NCBI RefSeq assembly: GCF_000817735.3
Contig: NZ_JTJC03000006.1
Span: 11,783 to 75,782, forward strand
Source: Scytonema millei VB511283
GTDB taxonomy: Bacteria > Cyanobacteriota > Cyanobacteriia > Cyanobacteriales > Chroococcidiopsidaceae
DNA length: 64,000 bases
Direction of reading: 5' to 3'
The translations under genes and the position numbers were made by a program. Shown in pieces: positions 7,531-16,116 of this stretch; position 1 is the first letter of the stretch; each line of letters begins with the position of its first letter. The notes under the pieces are model-generated. The model was given only the letters and a program-made list of their open reading frames with translations. It searched no databases and was not told the origin of the DNA.

Positions 7531-8766
7531 ATGGGTGAGAAGCAAGGATTACGGGAAGGTGTGAAGCGATCGCATTTTGGAAATGGGGCGGTTTGGTTTG
7601 GGGTGGCGATCGCGTTTTATGCTTTTGTGGCGATCGCGGTGGCAGAGGCGGGATTGGGGGTTTTGTTGCCTTCGATTCTGGAGGCATACAATTTAAATCC
7701 GGCAACTGTGACGCTGCTGTTTATCAGTCAGACGGGTGGTTATGTTGTGGCAGCGTTCTCTAGTAGTCTGATTAGCAGCCGTTTGGGATTGGCGCGGATG
7801 CTGTTGGTAGCGGCAATGTTGCTGATGGGGGCGCTGATCATATATGCGTTGAATCCATTTTGGTCGGTGATGGTGGCGGCTGGTGTGCTTTTGGGGTTGG
7901 GAATTGCCCTAATTGATGCTGGAATTAATACTTTTATTGTGGATAACCAACGGACTAATCATTTAGTTGGGATGTTGCACGCTTTTTATGGAGTTGGGGC
8001 GCTGTTGGGTCCCACGATCGCAACTTCTCTTTTAGCTTTTGGGTTAAATTGGCGATCGATCTATTTAGTATTTGCGGGAGTAGTGGGGCTGTTGGTGGTG
8101 GCGGTTGGTTGGGCGATCGTCCAAAACTATCGACCGATGACGCAGAAAATCAAAGCTTCTGGAACGAGTGCTAGGGCTAATCTGCGTGTCGCTTTACGGA
8201 CACCTGCTGTCCTACTGACGGGTTTGCTGTTGATGGTTTACGTGGGTGCAGAGGTTTGTGTAGGTAACTGGGCTTATGCCGTGCAAAATCTCAGTCGTGG
8301 TATCTCGCCAATAGTTGCTGGATATAGTATCAGTGCTTACTGGCTGGGGCTGACAATTGGGCGTTTGAGTTTGGGATATTTCATGCGGCGACTCGGTGCA
8401 GTCCGCACTTTGGATATCTCTCTAGTGGTTTTGAGTCTTGGTTTACTAGTTTGGTGGCTAGTACCAAACCTATCTTTGAGCTTACCGCTGATTGGTTTTG
8501 GCTTTGCGGCAATTTATCCGGCAACAATTGCCTTATTACCACAGAGGATATCTCCTGCATTAGTCCCAGCTGCGATCGGTTTCGTGTCGAGTGTCGCTAG
8601 TTTGGGTGCAGCCAGTTTGCCAAGTGCAGTCGGCTGGATCGCCTCTCGTACTAGTTTGGAAATTATTCCTGTGTTGATGATACCTTTAGCCTTAGTGATG
8701 GTAATTGTACATCGATGGTTAGTAGGAACAGGGAGCAGGGAGCAGGGAGCAGGGAGCAGCGAATAG
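7531..8766 (+). CDS. Major facilitator superfamily transporter
   Basis: A 411-residue membrane protein with about 12 hydrophobic segments, typical of the MFS. Segment 1 is near residues 20-45. A variant of the loop 2-3 signature is in SSRLGLARMLL, and a comparable loop in the second half is FMRRLGAVRTL. The fold resembles FucP-like or drug/sugar carriers. Position after the HAD phosphatase and opposite a ROK repressor favours a sugar or sugar-derivative substrate (inference). The last 11 residues (GSREQGAGSSE) are encoded by a GGGAGCA heptamer tract at about 8729-8760, so the original C-terminus was probably replaced or extended by an STRR. Confidence 0.85.
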   Translation: MGEKQGLREGVKRSHFGNGAVWFGVAIAFYAFVAIAVAEAGLGVLLPSILEAYNLNPATVTLLFISQTGGYVVAAFSSSLISSRLGLARMLLVAAMLLMGALIIYALNPFWSVMVAAGVLLGLGIALIDAGINTFIVDNQRTNHLVGMLHAFYGVGALLGPTIATSLLAFGLNWRSIYLVFAGVVGLLVVAVGWAIVQNYRPMTQKIKASGTSARANLRVALRTPAVLLTGLLLMVYVGAEVCVGNWAYAVQNLSRGISPIVAGYSISAYWLGLTIGRLSLGYFMRRLGAVRTLDISLVVLSLGLLVWWLVPNLSLSLPLIGFGFAAIYPATIALLPQRISPALVPAAIGFVSSVASLGAASLPSAVGWIASRTSLEIIPVLMIPLALVMVIVHRWLVGTGSREQGAGSSE

Positions 8767-9159
8767 CGATCGATGTAGGGGCGGGTTTCACCCAAGATTG
8801 ATGTCAGAAACGAAGCGGTTTCACAAACCCGCCCTAACCGCCATATTCGCACAGCAGAGGTTTGACGAGGTGATTTAACAAACCCGCCACGATCGCCATA
8901 TTCGTCAGGATTGTCTTATTGTATTTTTTGTAGTACGTTGTAATATGTACGGCGAACTTGCATAAGCTAAGTTAGTATTCTCCCCTGTAGAAATAGCAGA
9001 TCTGGGAATCAAAAACCCAAGTATTCTGTAGGGGCAGCCGTGCGCCCTGGGTCATGTTTCTGTAGGGGCAGCCGTGCGCCCTGGGTCATGTTTCTGTAGG
9101 GGCAGCCGTGCGCCCTAGCTGATACATCAGTCATTTTTCCTTAATTTTTAACTAAAAAT
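8767..9159. other. Gene-free interval rich in repeats
   Basis: Holds a second GGGCGGGTTT hairpin element (about 8775-8836), a partial copy near 8877-8890, and a three-copy 34-bp tandem repeat (9024-9118). I see no open frame with coding character. An AT-rich stretch at 9127-9158 precedes the rtcB ATG, without a clear Shine-Dalgarno. Confidence 0.7.
9024..9118. repeat. 34-bp tandem repeat, three copies
   Basis: The unit begins TCTGTAGGGGCAGCCGTGCG and continues CCCTGGGTCATGTT. Two full copies and one truncated copy repeat at exactly 34 bp (9027, 9061, 9095). The core is a shortened relative of the GTAGGGGCGCACAGC...GTGCGCCCCTAC palindrome found elsewhere in the window. Confidence 0.85.
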
Positions 9160-10341
9160 ATGCCATACGAAAAACTAGAAATTAATACACCAGCGCCCGT
9201 ACTTTCTTGGGCAAATCATGCTTTAGGACATGAAGAAACCCAGATGGCGAAAAATGTGGCATCTCTACCATTTGTATTTAAACATGTCGCATTGATGCCC
9301 GATGTCCACTTGGGTAAAGGTGCTTTAGTTGGCTCGGTTGTAGCAACTAAAGATGCAATTTTGCCTGCGGCTGTGGGGGTAGATATTGGTTGTGGCATGG
9401 CTGCAATTCAAACTCCATATCATGCCGAACAATTAGAAGGTAAGTTGAAAAAAATTCGCTTAGATATTGAAGCATCAATTCCGGTTGGTTTTAACGAAAA
9501 TCAAGATGTAGAAAAATCTGTCACAAACTGGCAACGGTGGAATGATTTTAAAGATCTACATCGCGGGGTGCAAGACTTGCAAGGAAAAGCCATGAAACAA
9601 ATGGGTTCTCTTGGCGGTGGCAACCACTTCTTAGAAGTTTGTCTCGATACTGAAGATCGAGTTTGGTTGATGTTGCATTCTGGTTCTCGAAATATCGGCA
9701 ACAAGTTGGCACAGTGCCATATTAATACTGCTAAAGAATTAGCAAAATTAGCAGGCGATCGCTTGCCCGATCCTGACTTAGCTTACTTTATTTCCGGTAC
9801 GCCAGAGTTTGCTGCATATTGGCGAGACTTGCAGTGGGCGCAAAACTATGCCCGTGTCAATCGTGACGTAATGATGGCACGCTTCAAGCGAGTCGTGGAA
9901 AAACATATAGCTGGTGGTAAGCCATTCAAGCCTCTGTTAGAGGTGAATTGCCATCACAACTATGCCGAAAAGGAAGTGCATTTTGGCGAAGATGTTTACG
10001 TGACTCGTAAGGGTGCGGTAAGGGCGCGGACTGAAGATTATGGGATTATCCCTGGTTCAATGGGTGCGAAATCATTCATTGTTAGAGGTAAAGGTCATGC
10101 TGAAAGTTACTGTTCTTGCAGTCACGGTGCGGGGCGTTTGATGTCTCGGAATAAGGCAAAAAATGTCTATACGCTTGACGATTTGATCGAGCAAACTAAG
10201 GGTGTAGAATGTCGCAAAGATACGGGAGTCTTAGATGAAATTCCAGGGGCATATAAGCCGATAGATGAGGTGATGAATAATCAGTCAGATCTCGTGGAAA
10301 TTGTAGCAACCTTGAAGCAAGTTGTTTGCGTCAAAGGATAA
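9160..10341 (+). CDS. rtcB: RtcB-family RNA ligase
   Basis: A 393-residue RtcB protein, which joins RNA 2',3'-cyclic phosphate or 3'-phosphate ends to 5'-OH ends using GTP and Mn(II). Metal-binding segments are visible: MPDVHLGKG, VGVDIGCGM (metal Cys), GSLGGGNHFLE, MLHSGSRNIG and EVNCHHNYA. The guanylylated histidine lies in CSCSHGAGRLMSR. It is shorter than E. coli RtcB (408) but complete. No archease or RtcA gene is adjacent; RtcA-independent repair roles are common in bacteria. It stands alone on the plus strand. Confidence 0.93.
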   Translation: MPYEKLEINTPAPVLSWANHALGHEETQMAKNVASLPFVFKHVALMPDVHLGKGALVGSVVATKDAILPAAVGVDIGCGMAAIQTPYHAEQLEGKLKKIRLDIEASIPVGFNENQDVEKSVTNWQRWNDFKDLHRGVQDLQGKAMKQMGSLGGGNHFLEVCLDTEDRVWLMLHSGSRNIGNKLAQCHINTAKELAKLAGDRLPDPDLAYFISGTPEFAAYWRDLQWAQNYARVNRDVMMARFKRVVEKHIAGGKPFKPLLEVNCHHNYAEKEVHFGEDVYVTRKGAVRARTEDYGIIPGSMGAKSFIVRGKGHAESYCSCSHGAGRLMSRNKAKNVYTLDDLIEQTKGVECRKDTGVLDEIPGAYKPIDEVMNNQSDLVEIVATLKQVVCVKG

Positions 10342-10387
10342 TGTAGGGTGGGCAATGCCCACCTGACTGTATTTCATTGAATTTATA

Positions 10388-10588
10388 TTATTTAAACAAT
10401 TTATTCAAACTAGGAAACCATATAAATGTACTGGCGATCGCTGTAATTATAGTTAACACTAAAAGAAAAATACCTCCCTGTATGGCAAGCTCGTTTTGAG
10501 TTGCAATTAAATTCCAAGCTTCGGAAAGGGTCAGTGATAAAAGGAATGCCTCTAAAGCCATACCAAATAACTTTAAGGCAGATAACAT
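10388..10588 (-). CDS. Small predicted membrane protein, 66 aa
   Basis: Unrecognised. The sequence has two hydrophobic stretches (about residues 5-25 and 37-58: GIFLLVLTIITAIASTFIW) separated by a short polar loop, fitting a two-helix inner-membrane protein. The ATG at 10588 lacks a strong Shine-Dalgarno. It is convergent with rtcB and has no partner gene. It may be real or a chance hydrophobic frame; base composition (AT-rich) differs little from surrounding spacer. Confidence 0.45.
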   Translation of the reverse strand: MLSALKLFGMALEAFLLSLTLSEAWNLIATQNELAIQGGIFLLVLTIITAIASTFIWFPSLNKLFK

Positions 10589-10782
10589 AACATTTTTAAC
10601 AAAAAGATTGAAAATTTAAAATTACTCCATTATTTAAACTACCAAACCGGAAAGAGCTAATTCACGAAATACTAAATTTCTTAATATTTATGTTTCGACA
10701 GCGACCTAAAATTAGTTAAAAAGTTTAGTTAAAAAGTGCGATCGCAGAAGGCAAACTGCCTCCCACGACTTCTAAGCTCAGT

Positions 10783-11763
10783 TTAAACTGAAACTGCAAC
10801 ACCTATTTCATGACGATTGTGGGGAGCCTCAAAATCAACTATCGGTCCTTTTGGTACGATGCGAGTAGGATTAACCTTGGGATGACTTCGATAGTAATGT
10901 CTTTTAATATGATCCAGGTTGCACGTTTCTTTGACTCCTGGTTGTTGATACAAGTCTTTCAAGTAGTTCCACAAGTTAGGATAATCTACAATTCGGCGTA
11001 AGTTGCATTTGAAATGGACGTAATAAACAGCATCGAATCGTAGTAAGGTTGTAAACATACACCAATCGGCTTCGGTGATGATATCGCCACATAAATAACG
11101 CTGCTTAGCTAAAACATTTTCCCAACGGTCTAAAGCCTCAAATAACTCCGTTACAGCCTCTTCATAAGCTACTTGTTGAGTGGCAAATCCGGCTCGATAG
11201 ACACCATTATTAATTGGTTGATAAATCTCATCGATAGTTTTGTCTATTTGTGCCTGTAAATCTTTGGGGTAGAAATTGACATTATTATTAGCAATTTCGT
11301 TAAACTCAGTATCAAACATGCGAATAATTTCGCGCGATTCATTATTCACGATTGACTGAGTTTGCTTATCCCACAACACGGGAACTGTCACCCGTCCACT
11401 ATAATTTGGTTCGGCTTTTAGATAAAGTTGCCAAAGATATTGCGTCCCGTTAACAGTATCGGGAATTGCTCCAGGTTCGCTATTAAACTCCCAACTATTT
11501 TGGTCAATCTCTGCTGCTACTACTGATAAGCCAATTGCATCTTCTAGTCCCTTCAGACGACGCATAATTGCTGTTCGATGCGCCCAGGGACAAGCCCAAG
11601 AAATATATAAGTGATAGCGTCCTGCTTCTGCTTTAAAACCACTCGAACCATCAGCAGTAATTTTATTGCGAAAGGTAGTAGAAGGGCGGATAAATTTCCC
11701 TTGGTTATCTTCTTGTTCCCGTTCGGAAATCCATTTACCGTCAGCTAGAATACCTAAACCCAT
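10783..11763 (-). CDS. Glutathionyl-hydroquinone reductase / omega-type glutathione transferase
   Basis: About 326 residues from ATG 11763 (preceded by AGAGGTG), preferred to an upstream TTG. The N-terminal thioredoxin-like domain holds the catalytic Cys in LYISWACPWAHRT. The partner WxxNxxS-type region is IVNNESREIIRMFD, and the all-helical C-terminal domain includes YLCGDIITEADWCMFTTLLRFD. It matches the YqjG/Ecm4 (xi-class) group, which reduces glutathionyl-hydroquinones with glutathione. A role in quinone or oxidative-stress detoxification is known for the family. Single gene, flanked by repeat-rich spacers. Confidence 0.9.
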   Translation of the reverse strand: MGLGILADGKWISEREQEDNQGKFIRPSTTFRNKITADGSSGFKAEAGRYHLYISWACPWAHRTAIMRRLKGLEDAIGLSVVAAEIDQNSWEFNSEPGAIPDTVNGTQYLWQLYLKAEPNYSGRVTVPVLWDKQTQSIVNNESREIIRMFDTEFNEIANNNVNFYPKDLQAQIDKTIDEIYQPINNGVYRAGFATQQVAYEEAVTELFEALDRWENVLAKQRYLCGDIITEADWCMFTTLLRFDAVYYVHFKCNLRRIVDYPNLWNYLKDLYQQPGVKETCNLDHIKRHYYRSHPKVNPTRIVPKGPIVDFEAPHNRHEIGVAVSV

Positions 11764-12273
11764 CGATCGCACCTCTTGCAAATTTGTATTTGTGAGTTTC
11801 TAAGTTCGCTCTTCATACATGCTAAACCAATAAAGCAAAGTCAAAAATCAAAAGGCAAAAGTCAAAAGTCTATTTTTATTTTTCAGTAACTATCAAGGCA
11901 TGAAAATGCATCTATCTTATGGTATAAACATTGAGATTGAAATGAAGCAAAGTTGAAATTTAAGTGTATGGTGGGCAATGTCCACCTAAATGTTCAAATT
12001 GCGATCGCCATTCACCTTCTAACCAAATCAGGTGTTGATTTTCACTTTCACTCAGAAGCAGGATGTCCTAAGATGTAACAAAAAGTAAATTTATCTGCAT
12101 CAGCAACCACCGATCGCCGATCGCTGACTACTGTACGGGCGGGTTTAGTAAATAGATTAACCGCCTCAGCAAGTAAATGTGCTATCAAAATCCGCCCCTA
12201 CGATAACTGATAACTGATAACTGATAACTGATAACTGATAACTGATAACTGATAACTGATAACTGATAAATCT
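11764..12273. other. Gene-free interval with STRRs and hairpin repeats
   Basis: Contains CAAAAGT-type heptamers (about 11838-11872), a GGTGGGCAATGTCCACC palindrome (about 11969-11985; sister copy near 10347), a GGGCGGGTTT hairpin element (12133-12201) and nine tandem AACTGAT heptamers (12202-12268) that end six bases before the putP ATG. No coding frame and no clear promoter seen. Confidence 0.7.
12202..12268. repeat. AACTGAT heptamer STRR, about nine copies
   Basis: A perfect 7-bp tandem array that abuts the putP start codon and replaces the normal ribosome-binding region. The same heptamer recurs at many spacers in the window (for example 33340-33360, 35171-35210, 41550-41610, 52480-52507, 53525-53552). 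Confidence 0.9.
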
Positions 12274-13701
12274 ATGAGCGATCGCATATTTATTGCAGCT
12301 ACTTTCATTGTTTTTCTAGCTCTGATTATTGGCGTTGGCATCTACTCGTCAACTCATAAGAAAAATACAACTGCTGACTACATCCTCGCTAGTCGCGGGG
12401 TAAGTCCTTGGCTGACGGCACTTTCTGCCATGTCAACGGGTCAGAGTGGTTTGTTATTTCTCGGTCAAGTTGGCTTTGCCTACACAGCTGGAATTTCTGC
12501 GATTTGGTTAGTTATTGGTTGGGCAATTGGAGACTATCTCGCTTGGTTGTTATTTTTCAAACGTTTAAGAAAAAGATCTGAAGAAACAGCATCGGATACT
12601 GTTTCTGATTTCTTAGCGCAAAACACTTCCGGCGCTCGTTGGATCTCGATTGTCTCAGGCATAATTATTGTGGCTTTTCTCGGTGCGTATGCAGCATCGC
12701 AACTCGTAGCAGGTAGCAAAGCACTGAATGTCGTCTTCGGCTGGGATTATCGTCTAGGAATTATTCTCGGAGCAGTAATAGTTGTTATCTACTGTTTTTC
12801 TGGCGGCGTGCGTGCGGAGATTTGGACGGATGCAGTCCAAGGGATAATTATGATTGGTTCGTTGCTGCTACTACTATCCGTAGCAATTACAGACTGTGGT
12901 GGATTTGGGCAACTTTGGACAAGATTGGGCGCAATTGATGCAAAACTAATTAATTTGAGTCCATCTAATCTACCATTGGGCTTTTTGCCCTTTTTTATTG
13001 GTTGGATTGTGGCTGGATTTGGTGTAGTCGGTCAACCGCATATTTTAGTCCGAGCGATGGCAATTGACTCGCCCGATAATGTCAATAGGGCGCTGAATAT
13101 CAAAACCCTGGCTAGTTTAACCACATCTTTTTCTTCCATTACCATCGGCTTAGCAGCACGGGTGTTGTTACCCGACTTGATATCAGGTGGCGATCCTGAG
13201 TTAGCATTGCCGTATTTAGCAGAAGAATTGCTACCTGCTGGCTTTGTCGGACTGATGCTAGCCGGAGTTTTTGCTGCTACTATGTCTACTGCCGATTCTC
13301 AAATTCTGTGCTGTTCGGCGGCGTTGACTCAAGACATCGCGCCTCAATTTGCTAATTCCTATCGAATTGTCAAGTTAGGCACTTTAACTGTCACTGCGAT
13401 CGTTTTGAGTATTGCTTTAGTAGGCGATGATAACGTGTTTCTCTTAATTACATTTTCTTGGTCGGCTTTAGCTTCGGGTTTAGGTCCACTGTTACTATTG
13501 CGAGTTGGGCAATTGCCCGTCAGTACGCCTGTAGCACTATCAATGATGGCTGTCGGAATTGTCACCGCTATTAGTTGGAACCTGGTATTTAAGTTATCTT
13601 CTGTAGTTTACGAAGTCCTACCAGGAATGATTGCAGGTAGCTTAGTCTATGTCATAGCGCGATTGCTGGCTTCTAAGTCTAGATTTAACCAGCATAGATG
13701 A
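12274..13701 (+). CDS. putP: Sodium/proline symporter (SSS family)
   Basis: A 475-residue protein with about 13 hydrophobic segments, matching PutP (Na+-coupled L-proline uptake at the cytoplasmic membrane). Family landmarks are DYILASRGVSPWLTALSAMSTGQSG in TM2 (first 20 residues: DYILASRGVSPWLTALSAMS), FSGGVRAEIWTDAVQG and GQPHILVRAMA. The helix-8 sodium-site Ser/Thr lies in FAATMSTADSQ. Full length for the family (about 490). It starts at ATG 12274 directly after a heptamer STRR, so no Shine-Dalgarno is visible. No putA is adjacent, so osmoprotectant uptake is as likely as catabolism. Confidence 0.9.
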   Translation: MSDRIFIAATFIVFLALIIGVGIYSSTHKKNTTADYILASRGVSPWLTALSAMSTGQSGLLFLGQVGFAYTAGISAIWLVIGWAIGDYLAWLLFFKRLRKRSEETASDTVSDFLAQNTSGARWISIVSGIIIVAFLGAYAASQLVAGSKALNVVFGWDYRLGIILGAVIVVIYCFSGGVRAEIWTDAVQGIIMIGSLLLLLSVAITDCGGFGQLWTRLGAIDAKLINLSPSNLPLGFLPFFIGWIVAGFGVVGQPHILVRAMAIDSPDNVNRALNIKTLASLTTSFSSITIGLAARVLLPDLISGGDPELALPYLAEELLPAGFVGLMLAGVFAATMSTADSQILCCSAALTQDIAPQFANSYRIVKLGTLTVTAIVLSIALVGDDNVFLLITFSWSALASGLGPLLLLRVGQLPVSTPVALSMMAVGIVTAISWNLVFKLSSVVYEVLPGMIAGSLVYVIARLLASKSRFNQHR

Positions 13702-13709
13702 TGAGAGAA

Positions 13710-14000
13710 TTAGCCTTCGTTGAGGATCTTGGGAACTTTGAAAAATTCCCCATCCTGTTCTGGAGCGCTTTCGAGTATAGCTTGGCGATCGCTATATGGT
13801 TCTAGTTTATCCGCGCGGGTGATGTTACTAGCATCAATTGCCCTCATGGTTGGAGGTACGTCAGTTACGTCAAGTTCGCTCAACTGCTCGAAATAATCTA
13901 GAATACTACTCAATTGAGTGGTAAATTGTTCCTCCTCTTCGGGAGTGAGTGCTAGGCGTGCGAGATGGGCAACTTTATGAACTTGTTCTTTGTCGAGCAT
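13710..14000 (-). CDS. gatC: Asp-tRNA(Asn)/Glu-tRNA(Gln) amidotransferase subunit C
   Basis: A 96-residue GatC, the small belt-like subunit that clamps GatA and GatB during conversion of misacylated Glu-tRNA(Gln). Characteristic features: N-terminal [18 protein letters not shown], then the [15 protein letters not shown] helix, then the extended tail with REDK-type Asn/Asp and [11 protein letters not shown] at the end. The stop lies 8 bp from the convergent putP stop. gatA and gatB are not in the window, as usual for cyanobacteria, where the subunits are scattered. Confidence 0.95.
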   Translation of the reverse strand: MLDKEQVHKVAHLARLALTPEEEEQFTTQLSSILDYFEQLSELDVTDVPPTMRAIDASNITRADKLEPYSDRQAILESAPEQDGEFFKVPKILNEG

Positions 14001-14131
14001 GGATGGTAATTGGTAATTGGTAGTTGGTAATTGGTAGTAGACGCTGGCGCTACACTGCGTGAAGGTAGTTGGTCATCTATAGTTTTTGACTTTTAACTTT
14101 TCACTTTTGACTTCCCCATTACCCATTCCCA

Positions 14132-14653
14132 TTAAAAGTAAATATCTTTTGATAAACGTCCGGTGGTTTTGAGCCAGTTTTGCGCTTCGAGATAGTTGTT
14201 GGGATCTATTTGGATAGCGCGTTTCCAGTAGTCAGCGGCGAGATCGAATAAACTATCGGCGCGATCGCTATCTCCTTCTTCTTTGGCTTTTTCCCCTTGG
14301 AAGTGATAGATCACAGCCATGTTATTCAAGGCTTGCGTCATGTTGGGGTAACATTCGAGTGCCTTTTCGTAGTACTCCAAAGCTATCTCGTGTTCGCCAT
14401 TATTTGTATAAATTAATCCCATGTTGTAGAGAACGTAGCTGCGATCGTAGGGATCTTCTTCTAGTTCCAAAGCCTGTCTGTAGTTGTCTAAAGCTTCGGC
14501 ATACTCTCCAGCCCCCTGAGCAGACATACCATCGCGGTAATAGACAAAAGCTTCTTTAGCTTTTTTATTGGTAGGCAGAATCTTCAGAATGATATCTGCC
14601 ATGACGGTAAATGTTTTATCTACAAAGTTGTCATTACGCTGGCTTCTTGGCAT
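14132..14653 (-). CDS. ycf3: Photosystem I assembly protein Ycf3
   Basis: A 173-residue TPR protein that assists early assembly of the PsaA/PsaB core at the thylakoid membrane. The conserved N-terminus ([20 protein letters not shown]) is diagnostic. Three TPR units follow: [40 protein letters not shown] and [13 protein letters not shown]. The last segment is [20 protein letters not shown]. Full length for Ycf3 (about 170). The cyanobacterial and plastid distribution of this protein supports the organism call. It is on the same strand as gatC but 131 bp of STRR-like spacer separates them. Confidence 0.96.
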   Translation of the reverse strand: MPRSQRNDNFVDKTFTVMADIILKILPTNKKAKEAFVYYRDGMSAQGAGEYAEALDNYRQALELEEDPYDRSYVLYNMGLIYTNNGEHEIALEYYEKALECYPNMTQALNNMAVIYHFQGEKAKEEGDSDRADSLFDLAADYWKRAIQIDPNNYLEAQNWLKTTGRLSKDIYF

Positions 14654-14800
14654 ATCGAGTCCGAGCTACCGTTTGGTGTATCGCTTTTGCGATCTATCTT
14701 AACGTGAGTGCGACAATTTAAAACAGGACGAGACGCATCGCCGATCTTCAACTCAGTCGCACTCAGCTGGATGGTTGAGAGGATGTCCGATTTCTAACTT

Positions 14801-14900
14801 ATAGCGTTTCCTAATAGGGGTGAAATACATTCGTAGGGGCGCACAGCTGTGCGCCCCTACTACGACAGATCTTATATACCTCATCTAATTGAGAATAGCT
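14801..14900. repeat. MITE-like element with GGGGCGCAC palindrome, copy C
   Basis: Imperfect terminal repeats (ATAGCGTTTCCTAATAG on the left; CTAATTGAGAATAGCT on the right) surround a palindrome GTAGGGGCGCACAGC/TGTGCGCCCCTAC at about 14833-14861. It matches elements at 31315-31406, 35279-35369 and 49586-49692, and has no coding capacity. It fills the spacer between ycf3 and the TSUP gene. Confidence 0.75.
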
Positions 14901-14905
14901 AGATC

Positions 14906-15652
14906 TCATTGCAATAAAACAGCAAAAAATCTTCTTTGATTCCACAACATTGATAAACCGCTAATAGTTATCAGTACAGTTACAAACTTGTGAAACTGCT
15001 CGTCGCTCATTTTCTGTAAAATTTGCTGTCCTATCCAGTTCGCCGGAATTGCTGCCATCCCAATGACTAATCCATACCAGAGATACGATTGTGTAAATGC
15101 TCCCAAGCTAGCATAGGTACACATTTTGGCTATATGTACTACTAAAACGTGGGCGGATTTCGTGCCGATCATTTTTTCTTTAAATAAACCGTAATTTAAA
15201 TACAATGGATTTAAGATTGGACCAATACTACCGAGTAAGCCAGAGAGAAAAGCGTGAATAAAACCAGCAGGCAAGAAAACCCAACCCGAGACTTGAAAAG
15301 ATGGTTTGCTCTCGCCCACAAACAAACTAAAAGCAGAACTCACTAAAAATAGCCCTAGCAGAGTTTGAATCCACTCTAGATGGGTTTGAGTAAACGCGAT
15401 CGCACCCAAAATCGCCCCTGTCACTGCACCAGGCAAATACCACCAAGTTAGCCGCCAATCTATATCTCGCCAAAAAACAAAAACTCGCTGTAAGTTCCCC
15501 AATAACATTCCTGTGGTCACGACTGGCGGAATAGCTGGCGTTTCCAGCAGGAAGTTTACCATCGGAATAATAATAAACGGACTTCCCCCACCAGCTAAGC
15601 TACTAATAACCCAAGCAATAAAGCTCGACACTGCCAACAGGAGAACCGTCAT
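14906..15652 (-). CDS. TSUP-family (TauE/SafE) membrane permease
   Basis: A 248-residue protein with about eight hydrophobic segments of the sulfite-exporter TauE/SafE (DUF81) family. The first helix begins VLLLAVSSFIAWVISSLAGG, with the conserved SSxxGGGG-type turn (SLAGGGSPFIIIP). The second half repeats the pattern (HAFLSGLLGSIGPILNPLYL and MAAIPANWIGQQI). Transporters of this family export or import small organic or sulfur anions; the substrate here is unknown. No sulfur gene is adjacent. The start at 15652 follows a GCGATCGCC-rich spacer without a good Shine-Dalgarno. Confidence 0.85.
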   Translation of the reverse strand: MTVLLLAVSSFIAWVISSLAGGGSPFIIIPMVNFLLETPAIPPVVTTGMLLGNLQRVFVFWRDIDWRLTWWYLPGAVTGAILGAIAFTQTHLEWIQTLLGLFLVSSAFSLFVGESKPSFQVSGWVFLPAGFIHAFLSGLLGSIGPILNPLYLNYGLFKEKMIGTKSAHVLVVHIAKMCTYASLGAFTQSYLWYGLVIGMAAIPANWIGQQILQKMSDEQFHKFVTVLITISGLSMLWNQRRFFAVLLQ

Positions 15653-16116
15653 AGAGGCGATCGCCTTTAATAAATCTTTATAATCTTAGGTATTTACTTT
15701 ACCTCTTTACTTGCAGCCATTGCTACTAGAATTTGCACTCTTTACGTTGCTATAGCCAGAACGAGACACAGACATCCGTTAAAGGCTCAATACTTCTCGG
15801 TTAGAGTCCATAGTCCTTGGAGATCCCCCTTAGTCCCCCTTAAAAAGGGGGAAACCAAGCCATTCTTAGCCCCCCCTTTTTAAGGGGGTTGGGGGGATCG
15901 AATCAAGACCTACGAAGTATTGGTTAAAGGCTTGTCCCCTCTTAAATTTTGACTTTTGACTTTTGACTTTTGACTTTTGATACCTGTACGGGCGGGTTTA
16001 CCAATTGTCTTTGACTTTAACCAGTATTTCTGGTGAACCCGCCCCGACAATTTTTGACTTTTGACTTTTGACTTTTGACTTTTGACTTTTGACTTTTGAC
16101 TTTTGAATTGTTCCGG
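15653..16116. other. Gene-free interval with three repeat types
   Basis: Holds an inverted repeat at about 15821-15900 (GATCCCCCTTAGTCCCCC... against ...GGGGGTTGGGGGGATC, MITE-like), TTTTGAC heptamers at about 15947-15980 and 16050-16106, and a GGGCGGGTTT hairpin element (15986-16048) between them. It lies downstream of narB and upstream of the TSUP gene. No coding frame is supported. Confidence 0.7.

Noticed and set aside
12202-12268. Dense tandem repeats that could be read as a CRISPR array.
   Set aside because: The unit is 7 bp without spacers (heptameric STRR). No 23-47 bp repeats with unique spacers and no cas genes occur anywhere in the window.
15821-15900. Inverted repeat GATCCCCC...GGGGGATC as a terminator of narB.
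   Set aside because: It is about 220 bp past the narB stop, has no T-run, is long and imperfect, and looks like a MITE; no terminator function is supported.
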